From Streptomyces sp. NBC_00557 (lineage in GTDB: Bacteria > Actinomycetota > Actinomycetes > Streptomycetales > Streptomycetaceae), in NCBI RefSeq assembly GCF_036345995.1, contig NZ_CP107796.1, positions 1,674,001-1,738,000 on the forward strand: a DNA stretch of 64,000 bases, in the 5' to 3' direction. How positions within the stretch are numbered: the stretch's first letter is position 1; the number at the start of each line of letters is the position of its first letter. This document shows positions 1 to 7,686 of this stretch, piece by piece. The position numbers were made by a program, and so were the translations under genes. Under the pieces are notes generated by a model. That model saw nothing but the letters and a program-made list of their open reading frames with translations, was not told where the DNA came from and did no database searches.

Positions 1-2
1 CT

Positions 3-74
3 CCGTCGGGAGTTCGTATGCACAGCACCTTCGTGAAGATCCGCCAGAACGCTCCCCCCGGGCCACGGCGATGA
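3..74 (+). CDS. C-terminal tail of an upstream gene (partial)
   Basis: An open frame enters the window and ends at a TGA (72-74) that overlaps the ATG of the next gene in the ATGA style typical of translational coupling. Only about 23 residues are visible, ending in FVKIRQNAPPGPRR, so no domain can be named. The neighbouring SpoIIE phosphatase makes an RsbT-like anti-sigma kinase or STAS protein a reasonable guess, but that is context only. The frame of the phosphatase is itself open to the window edge, so this tail may not be a real gene. Confidence 0.4.
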   Translation, partial: PSGVRMHSTFVKIRQNAPPGPRR

Positions 75-1312
75 CGGGTGGTGAGCGGCAAGGACCCGGG
101 GAAGGCTCCGCCCGGTCGGAGCGCTTCGGGGAGGAGTTCCTGGGAGTCCTGCTGGACCAGGGGCACGAGTTGCCGCCGCACGAGCTCGGTCCGCTCGTCG
201 CACGGCAGACCGGCATGCTCGACGGCCGCGAGACCTCGCTCTTCCTGCAGGACTACGGCCAGGTGTGGCTCGTCCCCCTGCCGGGTGACGGGCTGGTGGC
301 CGGGGAACCGCAGCCGATCGACGGCTCCGATGCCGGCCGTGCCTTCCAGGAGGCGCGTCCCGTCGAGGTGCCGCAGGCCGGCGGTGTGCGGGTCTATCTG
401 CCCCTGCTGGACGGTGGCGACCAGGTGGGCGTCCTGGCCGTCACCCTGGACCGCCTCCAGGACGACGACCGACGGCTGCTGCGCAGGCTCGCCTCGCTCG
501 TGGCCGACATGCTGGTGACCAAGCACGGTTACACCGATCTGTTCTTCCGGCTGCGCCGCAGGGAGCCGATGAGTGTGGCGGCGGAGATCCAGTGGTCGCT
601 GCTGCCACCGCTGGCGATGTCCACGCCCCGGGTCGAGCTGGCCGGGATGCTGGAACCCGCCTACGACGTGGCCGGCGACAGCTTCGACTACGCCCTCAAC
701 GGCGATGTCCTGCATGTGGCCATGGTCGACGCGATGGGCCACGGACTGGATGCCGCCACGATGGCCACGGTGGTCATCGGAGCCTACCGGCATGCCCGGC
801 GCATCAGCGTCGGCCTGTCGGAGATCTATACGTTCATGGACCGGGCCGTCGCCGAGCAGTTCGGCCCCGACCACTTCGTGACCGCTCAGATGATGCGGCT
901 CAACACGGCAACGGGCAGGCTTCAGTGGGTCAACGCCGGACATCCCGCTCCTCTGTTGATCCGTGGACACCGTGTCGTACGACGGCTGCAGGGCCCGACG
1001 ACGCTGCCCGTCGGCTTCGGCGGTCACGAGCCCCGGATCAGTGAAGTGGCTCTCATCCCCGGCGACCGGATCCTGTGCTTCACCGACGGACTGATAGAGG
1101 AGCGCGATGTCGGCGGTGAGGAATTCAGTGAGGAGCAGCTCATCGGGTGGGTGAACCGCCTTGAGCCCACGGCCCAGCAGATCCGGACGGTGGCGCGCTC
1201 CCTCTCCCACACGCTGCAACGGGCGCGGGGCGGGATCACGACGGACGATGCGACGCTCCTGCTGATCGAATGGCGCGGGAGCGCCACCGACGACCTCGCC
1301 TTCCTGGAGTGA
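71..1312 (+). CDS. PP2C/SpoIIE-type serine phosphatase (RsbU-like), 413 aa
   Basis: Predicted cytosolic Mn/Mg-dependent phosphatase that would dephosphorylate a STAS-domain anti-sigma antagonist in a partner-switching stress pathway. Residues about 20-160 look like a GAF-type sensory domain. From EIQWSLLPP (about residue 172) the SpoIIE core follows, with the acidic metal motif around VAGDSFDY, the VDAMGHGLDAA block, DGLIEERD and the final DDATLLLIEW, all intact. The ATG at 71 overlaps the stop of the preceding frame. The same frame is open to the window edge, so a longer protein is possible. The next genes on the right read toward it and are not in its operon. Confidence 0.88.
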   Translation: MTGGERQGPGEGSARSERFGEEFLGVLLDQGHELPPHELGPLVARQTGMLDGRETSLFLQDYGQVWLVPLPGDGLVAGEPQPIDGSDAGRAFQEARPVEVPQAGGVRVYLPLLDGGDQVGVLAVTLDRLQDDDRRLLRRLASLVADMLVTKHGYTDLFFRLRRREPMSVAAEIQWSLLPPLAMSTPRVELAGMLEPAYDVAGDSFDYALNGDVLHVAMVDAMGHGLDAATMATVVIGAYRHARRISVGLSEIYTFMDRAVAEQFGPDHFVTAQMMRLNTATGRLQWVNAGHPAPLLIRGHRVVRRLQGPTTLPVGFGGHEPRISEVALIPGDRILCFTDGLIEERDVGGEEFSEEQLIGWVNRLEPTAQQIRTVARSLSHTLQRARGGITTDDATLLLIEWRGSATDDLAFLE

Positions 1313-1384
1313 GCCGGCAGCGCACCACCATGGACATGGCCGACGGCACACTACGTTCCTCTCCCGCCGCTGTTTGCGAAAGTC

Positions 1385-1582
1385 CTACCGGCGGGGGCGG
1401 CTCCGCGATCCCCCCTTGGAGCGGGTTGACTTCCCCGTGCGTGGCGAGAACCGCCACCGCCGGGTACGGCCGGAGGTCAGGGTCTCCATGCGATCATCGT
1501 GGCTCGCGGTGAACAGCTGAATCACGATCACACCGAAGACGATCACCGCGAACAGCACACTCACCGTCACGAAGGTGCCCAT
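1385..1582 (-). CDS. Small single-TM protein downstream of DUF5994 copy A
   Basis: This 65-aa product has one hydrophobic helix near its N terminus (about residues 4-25, TVSVLFAVIVFGVIVIQLF) followed by a basic, Arg/Lys-rich cytoplasmic tail, so it is a likely bitopic membrane protein. An AGGAG about ten bases before the ATG supports the start. It lies 51 bp behind DUF5994 copy A on the same strand. This mirrors DUF5994 copy C at 6959-7498, which is also followed at once by a gene with an N-terminal TM helix. Family and function are unknown. Being short and compositionally biased, it could still be spurious, but the repeated synteny argues otherwise. Confidence 0.5.
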   Translation of the reverse strand: MGTFVTVSVLFAVIVFGVIVIQLFTASHDDRMETLTSGRTRRWRFSPRTGKSTRSKGGSRSRPRR

Positions 1583-1633
1583 ATCTCCCGCACTCCTACT
1601 GCCGTGGTGGGCCCGTGACCGGTGACCGGTCCG

Positions 1634-2194
1634 TCAGGAGTGCGTGAGGCGGGGTGGGGGGGCGTCGTGTCCGCCTTCGGAGTCCCAGACCGCCTCCCGG
1701 AGCGAGTCCGAGTCGGCCGCTGCCTCTGCCGCGGCCCGGAAACGTTCGGCCTCATGGATCAGGCCGGTCGCCGTGAGGCTCCGCGACGGGTCGGTGGCCG
1801 TGGCCATGAGCCGGGCTGCGGTGGCAGGGGCTGTCTCCGGTGGGATCACCAGCAGGTCCCAGCGGCCGAAGGTGTGGGACAGCAGCAACAGCTTGTGCGG
1901 GTCCTGCCCGGCGTTGGACCAGCCGACGCGCACCATGTGGCCGTGCGCGGGCACTTCACCCGGGATGACCGGCCACAACGTGCGACTCACCGCTATCCGG
2001 GTGATCCGCCCCCACAGCGGGTCGAGACATTCGACGAGCGCCGGGAGCTCCTCCGTCAGGTTGCGCGAACGGGGCCACCAGGCACCGTCGATCAGGGCCG
2101 GAGGGGCGCCGGCCCGCGCCAGCGTGAGTCGGAGCGGTGACGAAGAAGGGGCCCGGTCTCCGACTGCGGGTGTGAACGGAATGGTCGCGGTCAT
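1634..2194 (-). CDS. DUF5994 family protein, copy A (186 aa)
   Basis: A member of the DUF5994 family, of unknown function. Diagnostic blocks are DGAWWPRSRNL near residue 38, LDPLWGRITRIAV, WPVIPGEVP, VRVGW, DPHKLLLLS and DLLVIPPET, followed by a helical, Ala-rich C-terminal tail. No signal peptide or membrane segment is visible, so it is probably cytosolic. The ATG follows GGGTCCGCGTC, a leader ending shared almost exactly with copies B and C, which fixes the start. It is transcribed away from copy B, each behind its own copy of the shared upstream module. Copy B is its closest relative here. No catalytic residues can be assigned. Confidence 0.8.
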   Translation of the reverse strand: MTATIPFTPAVGDRAPSSSPLRLTLARAGAPPALIDGAWWPRSRNLTEELPALVECLDPLWGRITRIAVSRTLWPVIPGEVPAHGHMVRVGWSNAGQDPHKLLLLSHTFGRWDLLVIPPETAPATAARLMATATDPSRSLTATGLIHEAERFRAAAEAAADSDSLREAVWDSEGGHDAPPPRLTHS

Positions 2195-2309
2195 GACGCG
2201 GACCCAACCCCGGGCCGGTCACGGCCGGCCCGGTTGCCATCAATCGCCGAGAACGACCCGGCGTGGAAGCCGGTGTACGAGATGCTCTCGGTAATCACCA
2301 GGATACTCC
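2195..2309 (-). promoter_or_regulatory. Shared upstream module, copy A (drives DUF5994 A)
   Basis: Read on the minus strand, the block runs from a GGAGTAT box (2303-2309) through nested inverted repeats to GGGTCCGCGTC directly before the ATG at 2194. The outer arms are TACCGAGAGC and GTTCTCGG; the inner arms are ACCGGC and GCCGGG. Similar blocks precede genes at 2657, 7498 and 9568 and, in part, 10638. GGAGTAY resembles the GGGTAY -10 box of SigB-group sigma factors, but that is inference. The block could be a promoter plus operator, or a structured 5' leader. Confidence 0.6.
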
Positions 2310-2540
2310 TCGCCCGCGCCCGGCGGACCGATGCGGAGCGAGGGGTTGAACGGAACACGAGGAAAACCTCCCGCGCAATACAGCCAAGGAGTGCCGGCCA
2401 GGGCATGCGAGCCGTCGGGCGTGAGACCGGTCCGGTAGCCGGCGTACGGCGTGCCCCGGCGCCCTCAGCCCACTTCCCGCCGGTATCGACAGCCGCTTCA
2501 CCGAATGCGGCGGCGTCTCCACAACCGCCCCGGCGTGTGC

Positions 2541-2656
2541 GGAGTACCGTGGACAGCACCGAGGGCATTTCGCGCACCGGCTTCCACGCCGGGTCGTCCT
2601 CGGCGAGAGACGAAACCCGGGGCGCCGCCAAGGCGGCCCGGAGACGGGTCCGCATC
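2541..2656 (+). promoter_or_regulatory. Shared upstream module, copy B (drives DUF5994 B)
   Basis: Begins with GGAGTACC (2541-2548). It contains outer inverted arms CCGAGG (2559-2564) and CCTCGG (2598-2603) around inner arms ACCGGC (2576-2581) and GCCGGG (2588-2593), and ends in GGGTCCGCATC before the ATG at 2657. It is the divergent partner of copy A, about 230 bp away. The hairpin positions are conserved while the bases between them vary, which suggests the structure or the arms matter. Confidence 0.6.
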
Positions 2657-3241
2657 ATGCCGGCGACCTTGCACCAACCCCTGCCACAGCACGAGCCCGT
2701 CGCAGCCCCGGCCGCGCGTCTCGCGATGAAGACCGACGGCCCGTCGCGCGGCCTCCTGGACGGTGCCTGGTGGCCCCGCTCCCGGGACCTGCTGAGCGAG
2801 CTGCCCGCACTGACCGATGTGCTGGACCCTCTGTGGGGCCGCATCACCCGCATCGCCGTCAACCCGAAGTACTGGCCGGTCATCCCGCACGAGATCCCCG
2901 TGGGCGGTCATGTCGTCAAGGTCGGATGGTTCACCCCGGAGATCGACCCGCACAAGCTGCTGCTGCTCTCCTACGGCACCGGCCGCTGGGACCTGCTGGT
3001 CATCCCGCCCGAGACCGAGACGGAGTCGGCGGCCCGCCTGATGGCGGCCGCGTCCGACTACGACGGCCCACCGCTGACCGCAAGCGCTCTCATCGCCGCG
3101 GACGAGACCCGGCACGCCATCTCCGCCGCCGACCGGCCACTCGAACCCGACGAGGCAGGGAAGCACGAGGAGGACGGCCCCGCCTCAGCGGCCGTTCCGG
3201 CAGGGACGGATCGTGCCAGTCGCCTGGTCATCGGCATGTGA
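2657..3241 (+). CDS. DUF5994 family protein, copy B (194 aa)
   Basis: This protein carries the same blocks as copy A in the same order: LLDGAWWPRSRDL, LDPLWGRITRIAV, YWPVIPHEIP, VKVGWF, DPHKLLLLSYGTGRWD and LLVIPPETE. It is cytosolic by appearance. The C-terminal 50 residues are Ala/Glu/Asp-rich and probably disordered. The frame is open far upstream, but the ATG at 2657 is chosen because the conserved leader ending GGGTCCGCATC sits directly before it, as in copies A and C. Upstream in-frame codons lie inside the regulatory module. The SPFH gene follows about 120 bp downstream on the same strand and may be co-transcribed. Function unknown. Confidence 0.8.
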   Translation: MPATLHQPLPQHEPVAAPAARLAMKTDGPSRGLLDGAWWPRSRDLLSELPALTDVLDPLWGRITRIAVNPKYWPVIPHEIPVGGHVVKVGWFTPEIDPHKLLLLSYGTGRWDLLVIPPETETESAARLMAAASDYDGPPLTASALIAADETRHAISAADRPLEPDEAGKHEEDGPASAAVPAGTDRASRLVIGM

Positions 3242-3364
3242 GACGGCCGCCCCGACCGGTGCCTTCCCGGGTTTCGGCCCTGCCTCGCGGACGGGCGCAG
3301 GCACATGCAGGGGTCTCGACCGGCGGATCCCCGCCCCCGTGGTCCTCGTCCCGAGGAGCAGTAC

Positions 3365-4228
3365 ATGCAAGCCCTGATCGTTCTCATCGTCGTGATCGGT
3401 CTTCTGGCCGTCCTGGCCCTCGCCCTGTCCGTGAAGGTCGTCAAGCAGTACGAGAAGGGAGTGCTGTTCCGCTTCGGCCGACTCGTCGGAACACGCTCCC
3501 CGGGGCTGCGGTTCATCATCCCGTTCGTCGACGCCCTGCACCGGGTGTCGCTGCGGGTCGTCACCATGCCGATCCAGTCCCAGGGCATCATCACCCGGGA
3601 CAACGTGAGCGTGGACGTGTCGGCGGTCGCCTACTTCCGGGTCGTCGACGCCGTGAAGTCGGTCGTCGCCGTGGAGAACGTCAACGCGGCGATCAACCAG
3701 ATCGCCCAGACCACCCTGCGGAAGGTCGTCGGCCGGCACACGCTCGACGAGACGCTGTCGGAGACGGACCGTATCAACCTGGACATCCGCCAGATCCTCG
3801 ACGTCACCACCGTCGACTGGGGTGTGCAGGTCACGCTGGTCGAGCTCAAGGACATCCAGCTGCCCGACACCATGAAGCGCGCCATGGCCCGCCAGGCCGA
3901 GGCCGAGCGGGAGAAGCGAGCGAAGATCATCAACGCGGAGGGCGAGTCCCTGGCCGCAGCCGCGCTCGGCGACGCCTCGGACACCATGATGGCCCACCCC
4001 CTGGCGCTTCAACTGCGCAATCTCCAGAGCCTGGTGGAGATCGGTGTCGACCAGAACACCACCGTCGTCTTCCCGGCCCCCCTCATGAGCACGATCGGCG
4101 AGCTCGGCTCCTTCCTCGCCCGGGAAACCGCTGCCGCCGCACCCGCCGCGGCAGCGCCACCGGCCGGCACCGGCCGCACCGACACGTCCCTCAGCCCGGC
4201 AGACAGCGCGTCCGGCACCGCGGCGTGA
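3365..4228 (+). CDS. SPFH/stomatin (slipin) family membrane protein, 287 aa
   Basis: Slipins scaffold membrane microdomains and are often linked to stress or membrane proteases. An N-terminal helix (about residues 3-22, ALIVLIVVIGLLAVLALALS) anchors the protein. The SPFH domain follows (YEKGVLFRFGRLVG, SPGLRFIIPFVD, VSVDVSAVAYFRV), then the coiled-coil segment with ARQAEAEREKRAKIINAEGE. The tail is Ala/Pro-rich. The start at 3365 is preferred over upstream starts because GAGGAG lies seven bases before it and it places the TM helix at the N terminus. Stomatin-type SPFH genes often neighbour an NfeD protein or a protease. Here the next gene is a GNAT-AAA+ fusion, 119 bp downstream. Confidence 0.9.
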   Translation: MQALIVLIVVIGLLAVLALALSVKVVKQYEKGVLFRFGRLVGTRSPGLRFIIPFVDALHRVSLRVVTMPIQSQGIITRDNVSVDVSAVAYFRVVDAVKSVVAVENVNAAINQIAQTTLRKVVGRHTLDETLSETDRINLDIRQILDVTTVDWGVQVTLVELKDIQLPDTMKRAMARQAEAEREKRAKIINAEGESLAAAALGDASDTMMAHPLALQLRNLQSLVEIGVDQNTTVVFPAPLMSTIGELGSFLARETAAAAPAAAAPPAGTGRTDTSLSPADSASGTAA

Positions 4229-4347
4229 AGTTGGCTACGGCCCGAGCGATCCGTGGCACCAGGGAGGATTCGTGACCGTCGCCTGTCGCGCGCATCCTCC
4301 GGGCACCGGCTGATGATGGGGGTACGGCCGAACACGCGGAGCTGATC

Positions 4348-5616
4348 ATGACGGGTTGGCGGGTCAGGGACTACACCCAGGACGATCTCGAAGCGGTGAT
4401 CCGTGTCGACATGCAGAGCGGCACGACCGAGGAGCCGCCGCTCTTCCCGCTCTCGGACGCCGTGACGGCCCTCCAGACCCGCCACCCGGCCGTGGTGGCC
4501 ACGGCCGACGACGTGCTGATCGGCGCCGCGGTGAGCAGGGTGGAGGGCGAACGGGCATGGATCCTGCGCATCTGCATGGCGCCCGGCTGGCGGCAGCGCG
4601 GGCTGGGGAGTGCCCTGATCACCGCCCTTGAGCAACGGCTCTTCGCCGCCGGCGTCCGCGCGGTGCACGCCGTCCTGCCCGAGGGCGAGACCGGTGCCAC
4701 CGCCCTGCGCAATTGCGACTTCGGCGCCCGCCCCGGGCTGGTCTTCTTCGAGAAACGCGGTCCGGTGACCCCGCAGTCGGCCGGCACGCTGTCCTCGCTC
4801 GGAGCGGAGCTGCCGCCAGGGGGGCTGTGGCAGAAGGTCGCGGGCATGCAACGGGAGAAGCAGCTCATCGAGCGGCGCCTGGTCCTGCCGCTGGCCCATC
4901 CCGAACTGGCCGCCCAGCACGGAGTGGAACTGCCACGGGCGGTGATGCTGTTCGGCCCGCCCGGGACCGGCAAGAGCACGTTCGCGCACGCGATCGCCAG
5001 CCGCCTGGGATGGCCCTTCCTCGAACTGTTCCCCGCCCGTCTGGCCGCCGAGTACGGCCTGGCGACCGGGCTGAACCGGCGCTTCGACGAGATCGCCCGG
5101 CTCGACCACGTCCTTGTCTTCATCGACGAGGTCGAGGAGGTCGCCGGCGAACGCGGCGGCGCGGACGCCACTGCTGTCGGCGTCGTCAACGAACTGCTCA
5201 AGGCGATCGTCCGGTTCCGAAGCCAGGACGGACGGCTGCTCGTCTGCGCCACGAACAACGTGACCACGCTCGACTCCGCGTTCCTGCGGCACGGCCGCTT
5301 CGACTACGTGCTGCCGATCGGCCCTCCCGACCACACCGCCAGGACCGCGCTGTGGGAGAGCTACCTTGCCCGAGCGGGCGCGCGGGCCGACAGCGCGGTA
5401 CTCGCGTCCGCCAGCGAGGGGTTCACCCCCGCCGACATCGCCCACGCGGCGCGCACCGTCTCCCAGGCCCAGTTCGAGCGCACCTTCGACACGGGAACCC
5501 GGACCACCCCCAGCACCGACGACTACCTGGACACGATCCGCGACACCAAGCCCACGGTCAGCGCTGCCATGGCCCAGGACTTCGCCCAGCAGACGGAGGA
5601 GTTCGCCCGCATCTAG
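4348..5616 (+). CDS. GNAT acetyltransferase-AAA+ ATPase fusion, 422 aa
   Basis: Two domains are joined in one frame. Residues about 1-145 form a GNAT N-acetyltransferase, with the acetyl-CoA loop MAPGWRQRGLGSALI. Residues about 165-400 form a classical AAA+ module with Walker A GPPGTGKST (about 203-211), Walker B VFIDEVEE (about 258-265), the second region of homology around HGRFDYVLPIGPPD and a helical lid. The ATPase part resembles the FtsH/Cdc48-type AAA core without a protease or DUF partner. GGAG sits six bases before the ATG. It lies directly downstream of the SPFH gene on the same strand. A role in remodelling or modifying a membrane-associated substrate is inference. Domain calls are firm, biology unknown. 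Confidence 0.85.
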   Translation: MTGWRVRDYTQDDLEAVIRVDMQSGTTEEPPLFPLSDAVTALQTRHPAVVATADDVLIGAAVSRVEGERAWILRICMAPGWRQRGLGSALITALEQRLFAAGVRAVHAVLPEGETGATALRNCDFGARPGLVFFEKRGPVTPQSAGTLSSLGAELPPGGLWQKVAGMQREKQLIERRLVLPLAHPELAAQHGVELPRAVMLFGPPGTGKSTFAHAIASRLGWPFLELFPARLAAEYGLATGLNRRFDEIARLDHVLVFIDEVEEVAGERGGADATAVGVVNELLKAIVRFRSQDGRLLVCATNNVTTLDSAFLRHGRFDYVLPIGPPDHTARTALWESYLARAGARADSAVLASASEGFTPADIAHAARTVSQAQFERTFDTGTRTTPSTDDYLDTIRDTKPTVSAAMAQDFAQQTEEFARI

Positions 5617-5654
5617 CGTCCAGGCCGATGGGGAGTCGATCTGCGACGGACGTG

Positions 5655-6140
5655 TCAGGCCGGCGCAGGTGGCGTGTCGCTGCCCGTATCGATGAGGATC
5701 TGCCTGGCCTCGGTGACGTTGTCGGCCCGTACGGCCCTGGCCATCGCGGCGCGTGCCGCATCGGGCGACGTGTCCGGAGGGACCAGCAACAGAGAGAAAA
5801 GGTCCCCTTCGCCTCGGGTGATGAGGACGGTGTCGTCACCGACCGGGAAGGAGTCGATGTGCACGACCCGGTCGTCGACCACCACCCGGGTCGGCAGTCC
5901 GTCCCAGGCACTGCCGTCCAGACCGACCCGGGTGACAGGTCCGAGGTGCTCGGTCAACGCGGAGATCAGCGAGGGCAGCTCCGCACCGATGTCCCGGGAC
6001 CGCGGCCACCATGCGCCGTCCAGGATTCCCTCGCGTGCGTGTGTCGTCTCCAGCCGCAGCAGGGCCGTCCCGGGGTGCACCGACCGGTGGACGGCGTCCG
6101 GCAGGAGCCTGGGGAAGTCGGGGGTGTCTGAGTCGGCCAT
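5655..6140 (-). CDS. DUF5994 family protein, copy F (161 aa, divergent)
   Basis: Keeps the family signature ILDGAWWPRSRDIGAELPSL and the LLLVPPDTSPDAARAAM block, but the middle is divergent: no WPVIP, and DSFPVGDDTVLITRGEG in place of the DPHKLLLLS region. The ATG at 6140 places the core at the same offset as in other copies; in-frame upstream codons run through non-coding-like sequence. It is convergent with the GNAT-AAA+ gene (38 bp between stops). It does not carry the shared upstream module; a strong hairpin at 6274-6301 lies upstream instead. Probably an older paralogue. Function unknown. Confidence 0.72.
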   Translation of the reverse strand: MADSDTPDFPRLLPDAVHRSVHPGTALLRLETTHAREGILDGAWWPRSRDIGAELPSLISALTEHLGPVTRVGLDGSAWDGLPTRVVVDDRVVHIDSFPVGDDTVLITRGEGDLFSLLLVPPDTSPDAARAAMARAVRADNVTEARQILIDTGSDTPPAPA

Positions 6141-6273
6141 GGTGTCCGCCCGTCCGTAGAGAGCAGTGCGACCGCAGGGCGTGCGACCACGATACGGCCC
6201 TGCCACCTCACCGTACTCCGCACGACGCTCGCGCGAGCGCCTCGCCGCAGGGCGCGGTTGCGGAAACACGCAA

Positions 6274-6301
6274 CGGCTCCGGCGTATACCCGCCGGAGCC
6301 G
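6274..6301 (-). terminator. Perfect 11-bp stem-loop between two minus-strand genes
   Basis: CGGCTCCGGCG and CGCCGGAGCCG pair perfectly around a six-base loop TATACC. It lies downstream of the TM-winged helix gene ending at 6425 and upstream of DUF5994 copy F. There is no T-tract, as is usual for streptomycete terminators. It could instead act as a leader hairpin for copy F. Confidence 0.6.
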
Positions 6302-6424
6302 CCCTTCCGGGTCACTGCACGTGAGCGTGCGCCGACCCGCTTTCCAGGTTACGTCAAAGGGATTAATCCGCCATAAGCAATCCTCGCGAGGGTTCACTTC
6401 GGTCCGAGAAGCCGACGCGGCGGT

Positions 6425-6952
6425 TCAGCCACGCCCTTCCTCTTCCGTCTCCATCTGCCGGATCCCCTGGTGCGTCAGCGTGATCATCGCGGGCGTGTTG
6501 CCCCTCTCCCAGTCCACGACGACCCAGCCTTCGGCAGCCAGGTACATACAAGCAGCGGCCATGTCCTGCTCAGGGATACCGAGCTCGGTGCGGAGCTTCG
6601 CCCCGTCGATGCCCAGGAGGCGATTGCCCTCGGCGGCCTGGTACAGAGCCTGCATGATCCTCTCGCGGTACGTCTTCCGGTCTCGCAGTATCGCCATGAC
6701 GCGCCTTCCTCTACTGCCCACGGTCGGGCCGAAGTCGATGTCCTCCGCAGTCGCCGTCGCGGTGGGGCGCGTCGGAACGGTCGCGTCCACCGCCGGCCGA
6801 CCGTGCCTCCGGGGCCGGCGCCCGATCCCCGGCAGAGCATCGCTGTAGTGGAAGGCAGCGATCCGTTCGGCGTGCTGGCCGTTGAGCCGGTGGATCAGAA
6901 CGACTCCGACGGCGATCAGGACGAGCAGCACGGCCACGGCGATGACGAGCAT
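6425..6952 (-). CDS. Single-TM protein fused to a winged-helix-like domain, 175 aa
   Basis: An N-terminal TM helix (about residues 2-21) is followed by a basic linker and, from residue 86, a winged-helix-like domain of about 90 residues. That domain is clearly paralogous to the stand-alone 91-aa protein at 10238-10513: both have LR-R-K, GIDGAKLRTELGIPEQDMAAAC against NGSALRAELGLPDEDLSAAC, then VDW, ALTHEGIR and an acidic end. A perfect GGAGGTGAGATCCC precedes the ATG at 6952, only 6 bp behind DUF5994 copy C, so the two are operonic. A second GAGGAAGG lies before the internal ATG at 6697, which would yield just the winged-helix part. A membrane-tethered regulator is plausible. Confidence 0.65.
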   Translation of the reverse strand: MLVIAVAVLLVLIAVGVVLIHRLNGQHAERIAAFHYSDALPGIGRRPRRHGRPAVDATVPTRPTATATAEDIDFGPTVGSRGRRVMAILRDRKTYRERIMQALYQAAEGNRLLGIDGAKLRTELGIPEQDMAAACMYLAAEGWVVVDWERGNTPAMITLTHQGIRQMETEEEGRG

Positions 6953-6958
6953 GGGATC

Positions 6959-7498
6959 TCACCTCCGCCGACCGGCGGGCGAAGGCCCTGCCGAGCCGAT
7001 GGGCCGGGGTGGGAACGACGACGGCCGGCCTGCTCCGCCGTCGGTCTCCCACGCTTCTTCCCCGATCCGGGCGTCGATCCTGTCTGCCGCTTCCTCCCGT
7101 GCCGGGGCCTCGGTGCCGTCGCCCGTCATCAGCTGCGCGGCTGCCCCCGCACCGGTTTCCGGCGGAATCACCAGGACGTCTCGGCGACCGTCGGGTAGCG
7201 AGAGAGTCAATCTGTGCGGATCCTGGGCCTCGGTGGACCAGCCCACCTGCACGGTACGCCCGGCGACGGACACCCAGTGCGGGATGACGGGCCAGTAGGC
7301 CGGGTGCACGGTGACACCTGTGACGCGGCCCCAACGCTCGCCCAATGCGGCAGTCAGGGTGGGCAGCTCACGCGTGAGGGCACGGGAACGCGGCCACCAG
7401 ATGCCGTCCAGCCCGCCCGGTGCGGGCGTCAGGGACAGCCGGGCCGGCTGGGGCGGCGCGCGCCTGCTCGATGTCGTACGGTCAATGGTCACGGGCAT
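6959..7498 (-). CDS. DUF5994 family protein, copy C (179 aa)
   Basis: Family blocks are GLDGIWWPRSRALTRELP, ERWGRVTGVTV, YWPVIPHWVSV, VQVGWSTEAQDPHRLTLSL and VLVIPPETGAGAAAQLM, followed by a short acidic and basic tail. The start at 7498 is chosen because the conserved leader ending AGGTCCGCGCC is directly before that ATG; an upstream in-frame start at 7537 falls inside the module. It heads a two-gene operon with the TM-winged helix gene (6-bp gap). Function unknown. Compared with copies A and B, the DPHKLLLLS block is changed to DPHRLTLSL. Confidence 0.78.
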   Translation of the reverse strand: MPVTIDRTTSSRRAPPQPARLSLTPAPGGLDGIWWPRSRALTRELPTLTAALGERWGRVTGVTVHPAYWPVIPHWVSVAGRTVQVGWSTEAQDPHRLTLSLPDGRRDVLVIPPETGAGAAAQLMTGDGTEAPAREEAADRIDARIGEEAWETDGGAGRPSSFPPRPIGSAGPSPAGRRR

Positions 7499-7610
7499 GG
7501 CGCGGACCTGTCCCCGGGCTCGGCTGCGGCCCGGCATTGTCGATCACCGGAAACGGCACCCGCAGCGGAGCCGGTGCGCGAAGAACTCCCGGTGTCTTCA
7601 ACACTACTCC
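7499..7610 (-). promoter_or_regulatory. Shared upstream module, copy C
   Basis: On the minus strand: GGAGTAG box (7604-7610), ACACCGGGAG outer arm, GCACC/GGTGC inner arms, TTTCCGGTG closing arm, then AGGTCCGCGCC before the ATG at 7498. Spacing matches copies A, B and D. GCTTTTC about 15 bases upstream of GGAGTAG could be a -35 element. Confidence 0.55.
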
Positions 7611-7686
7611 GCTCACCGGTCCGAAAAGCCCGGGATGACCAGGCAGTTTCCTGCCTTCAGGACCTGGTCGCCGGTGCCGATGCCGG

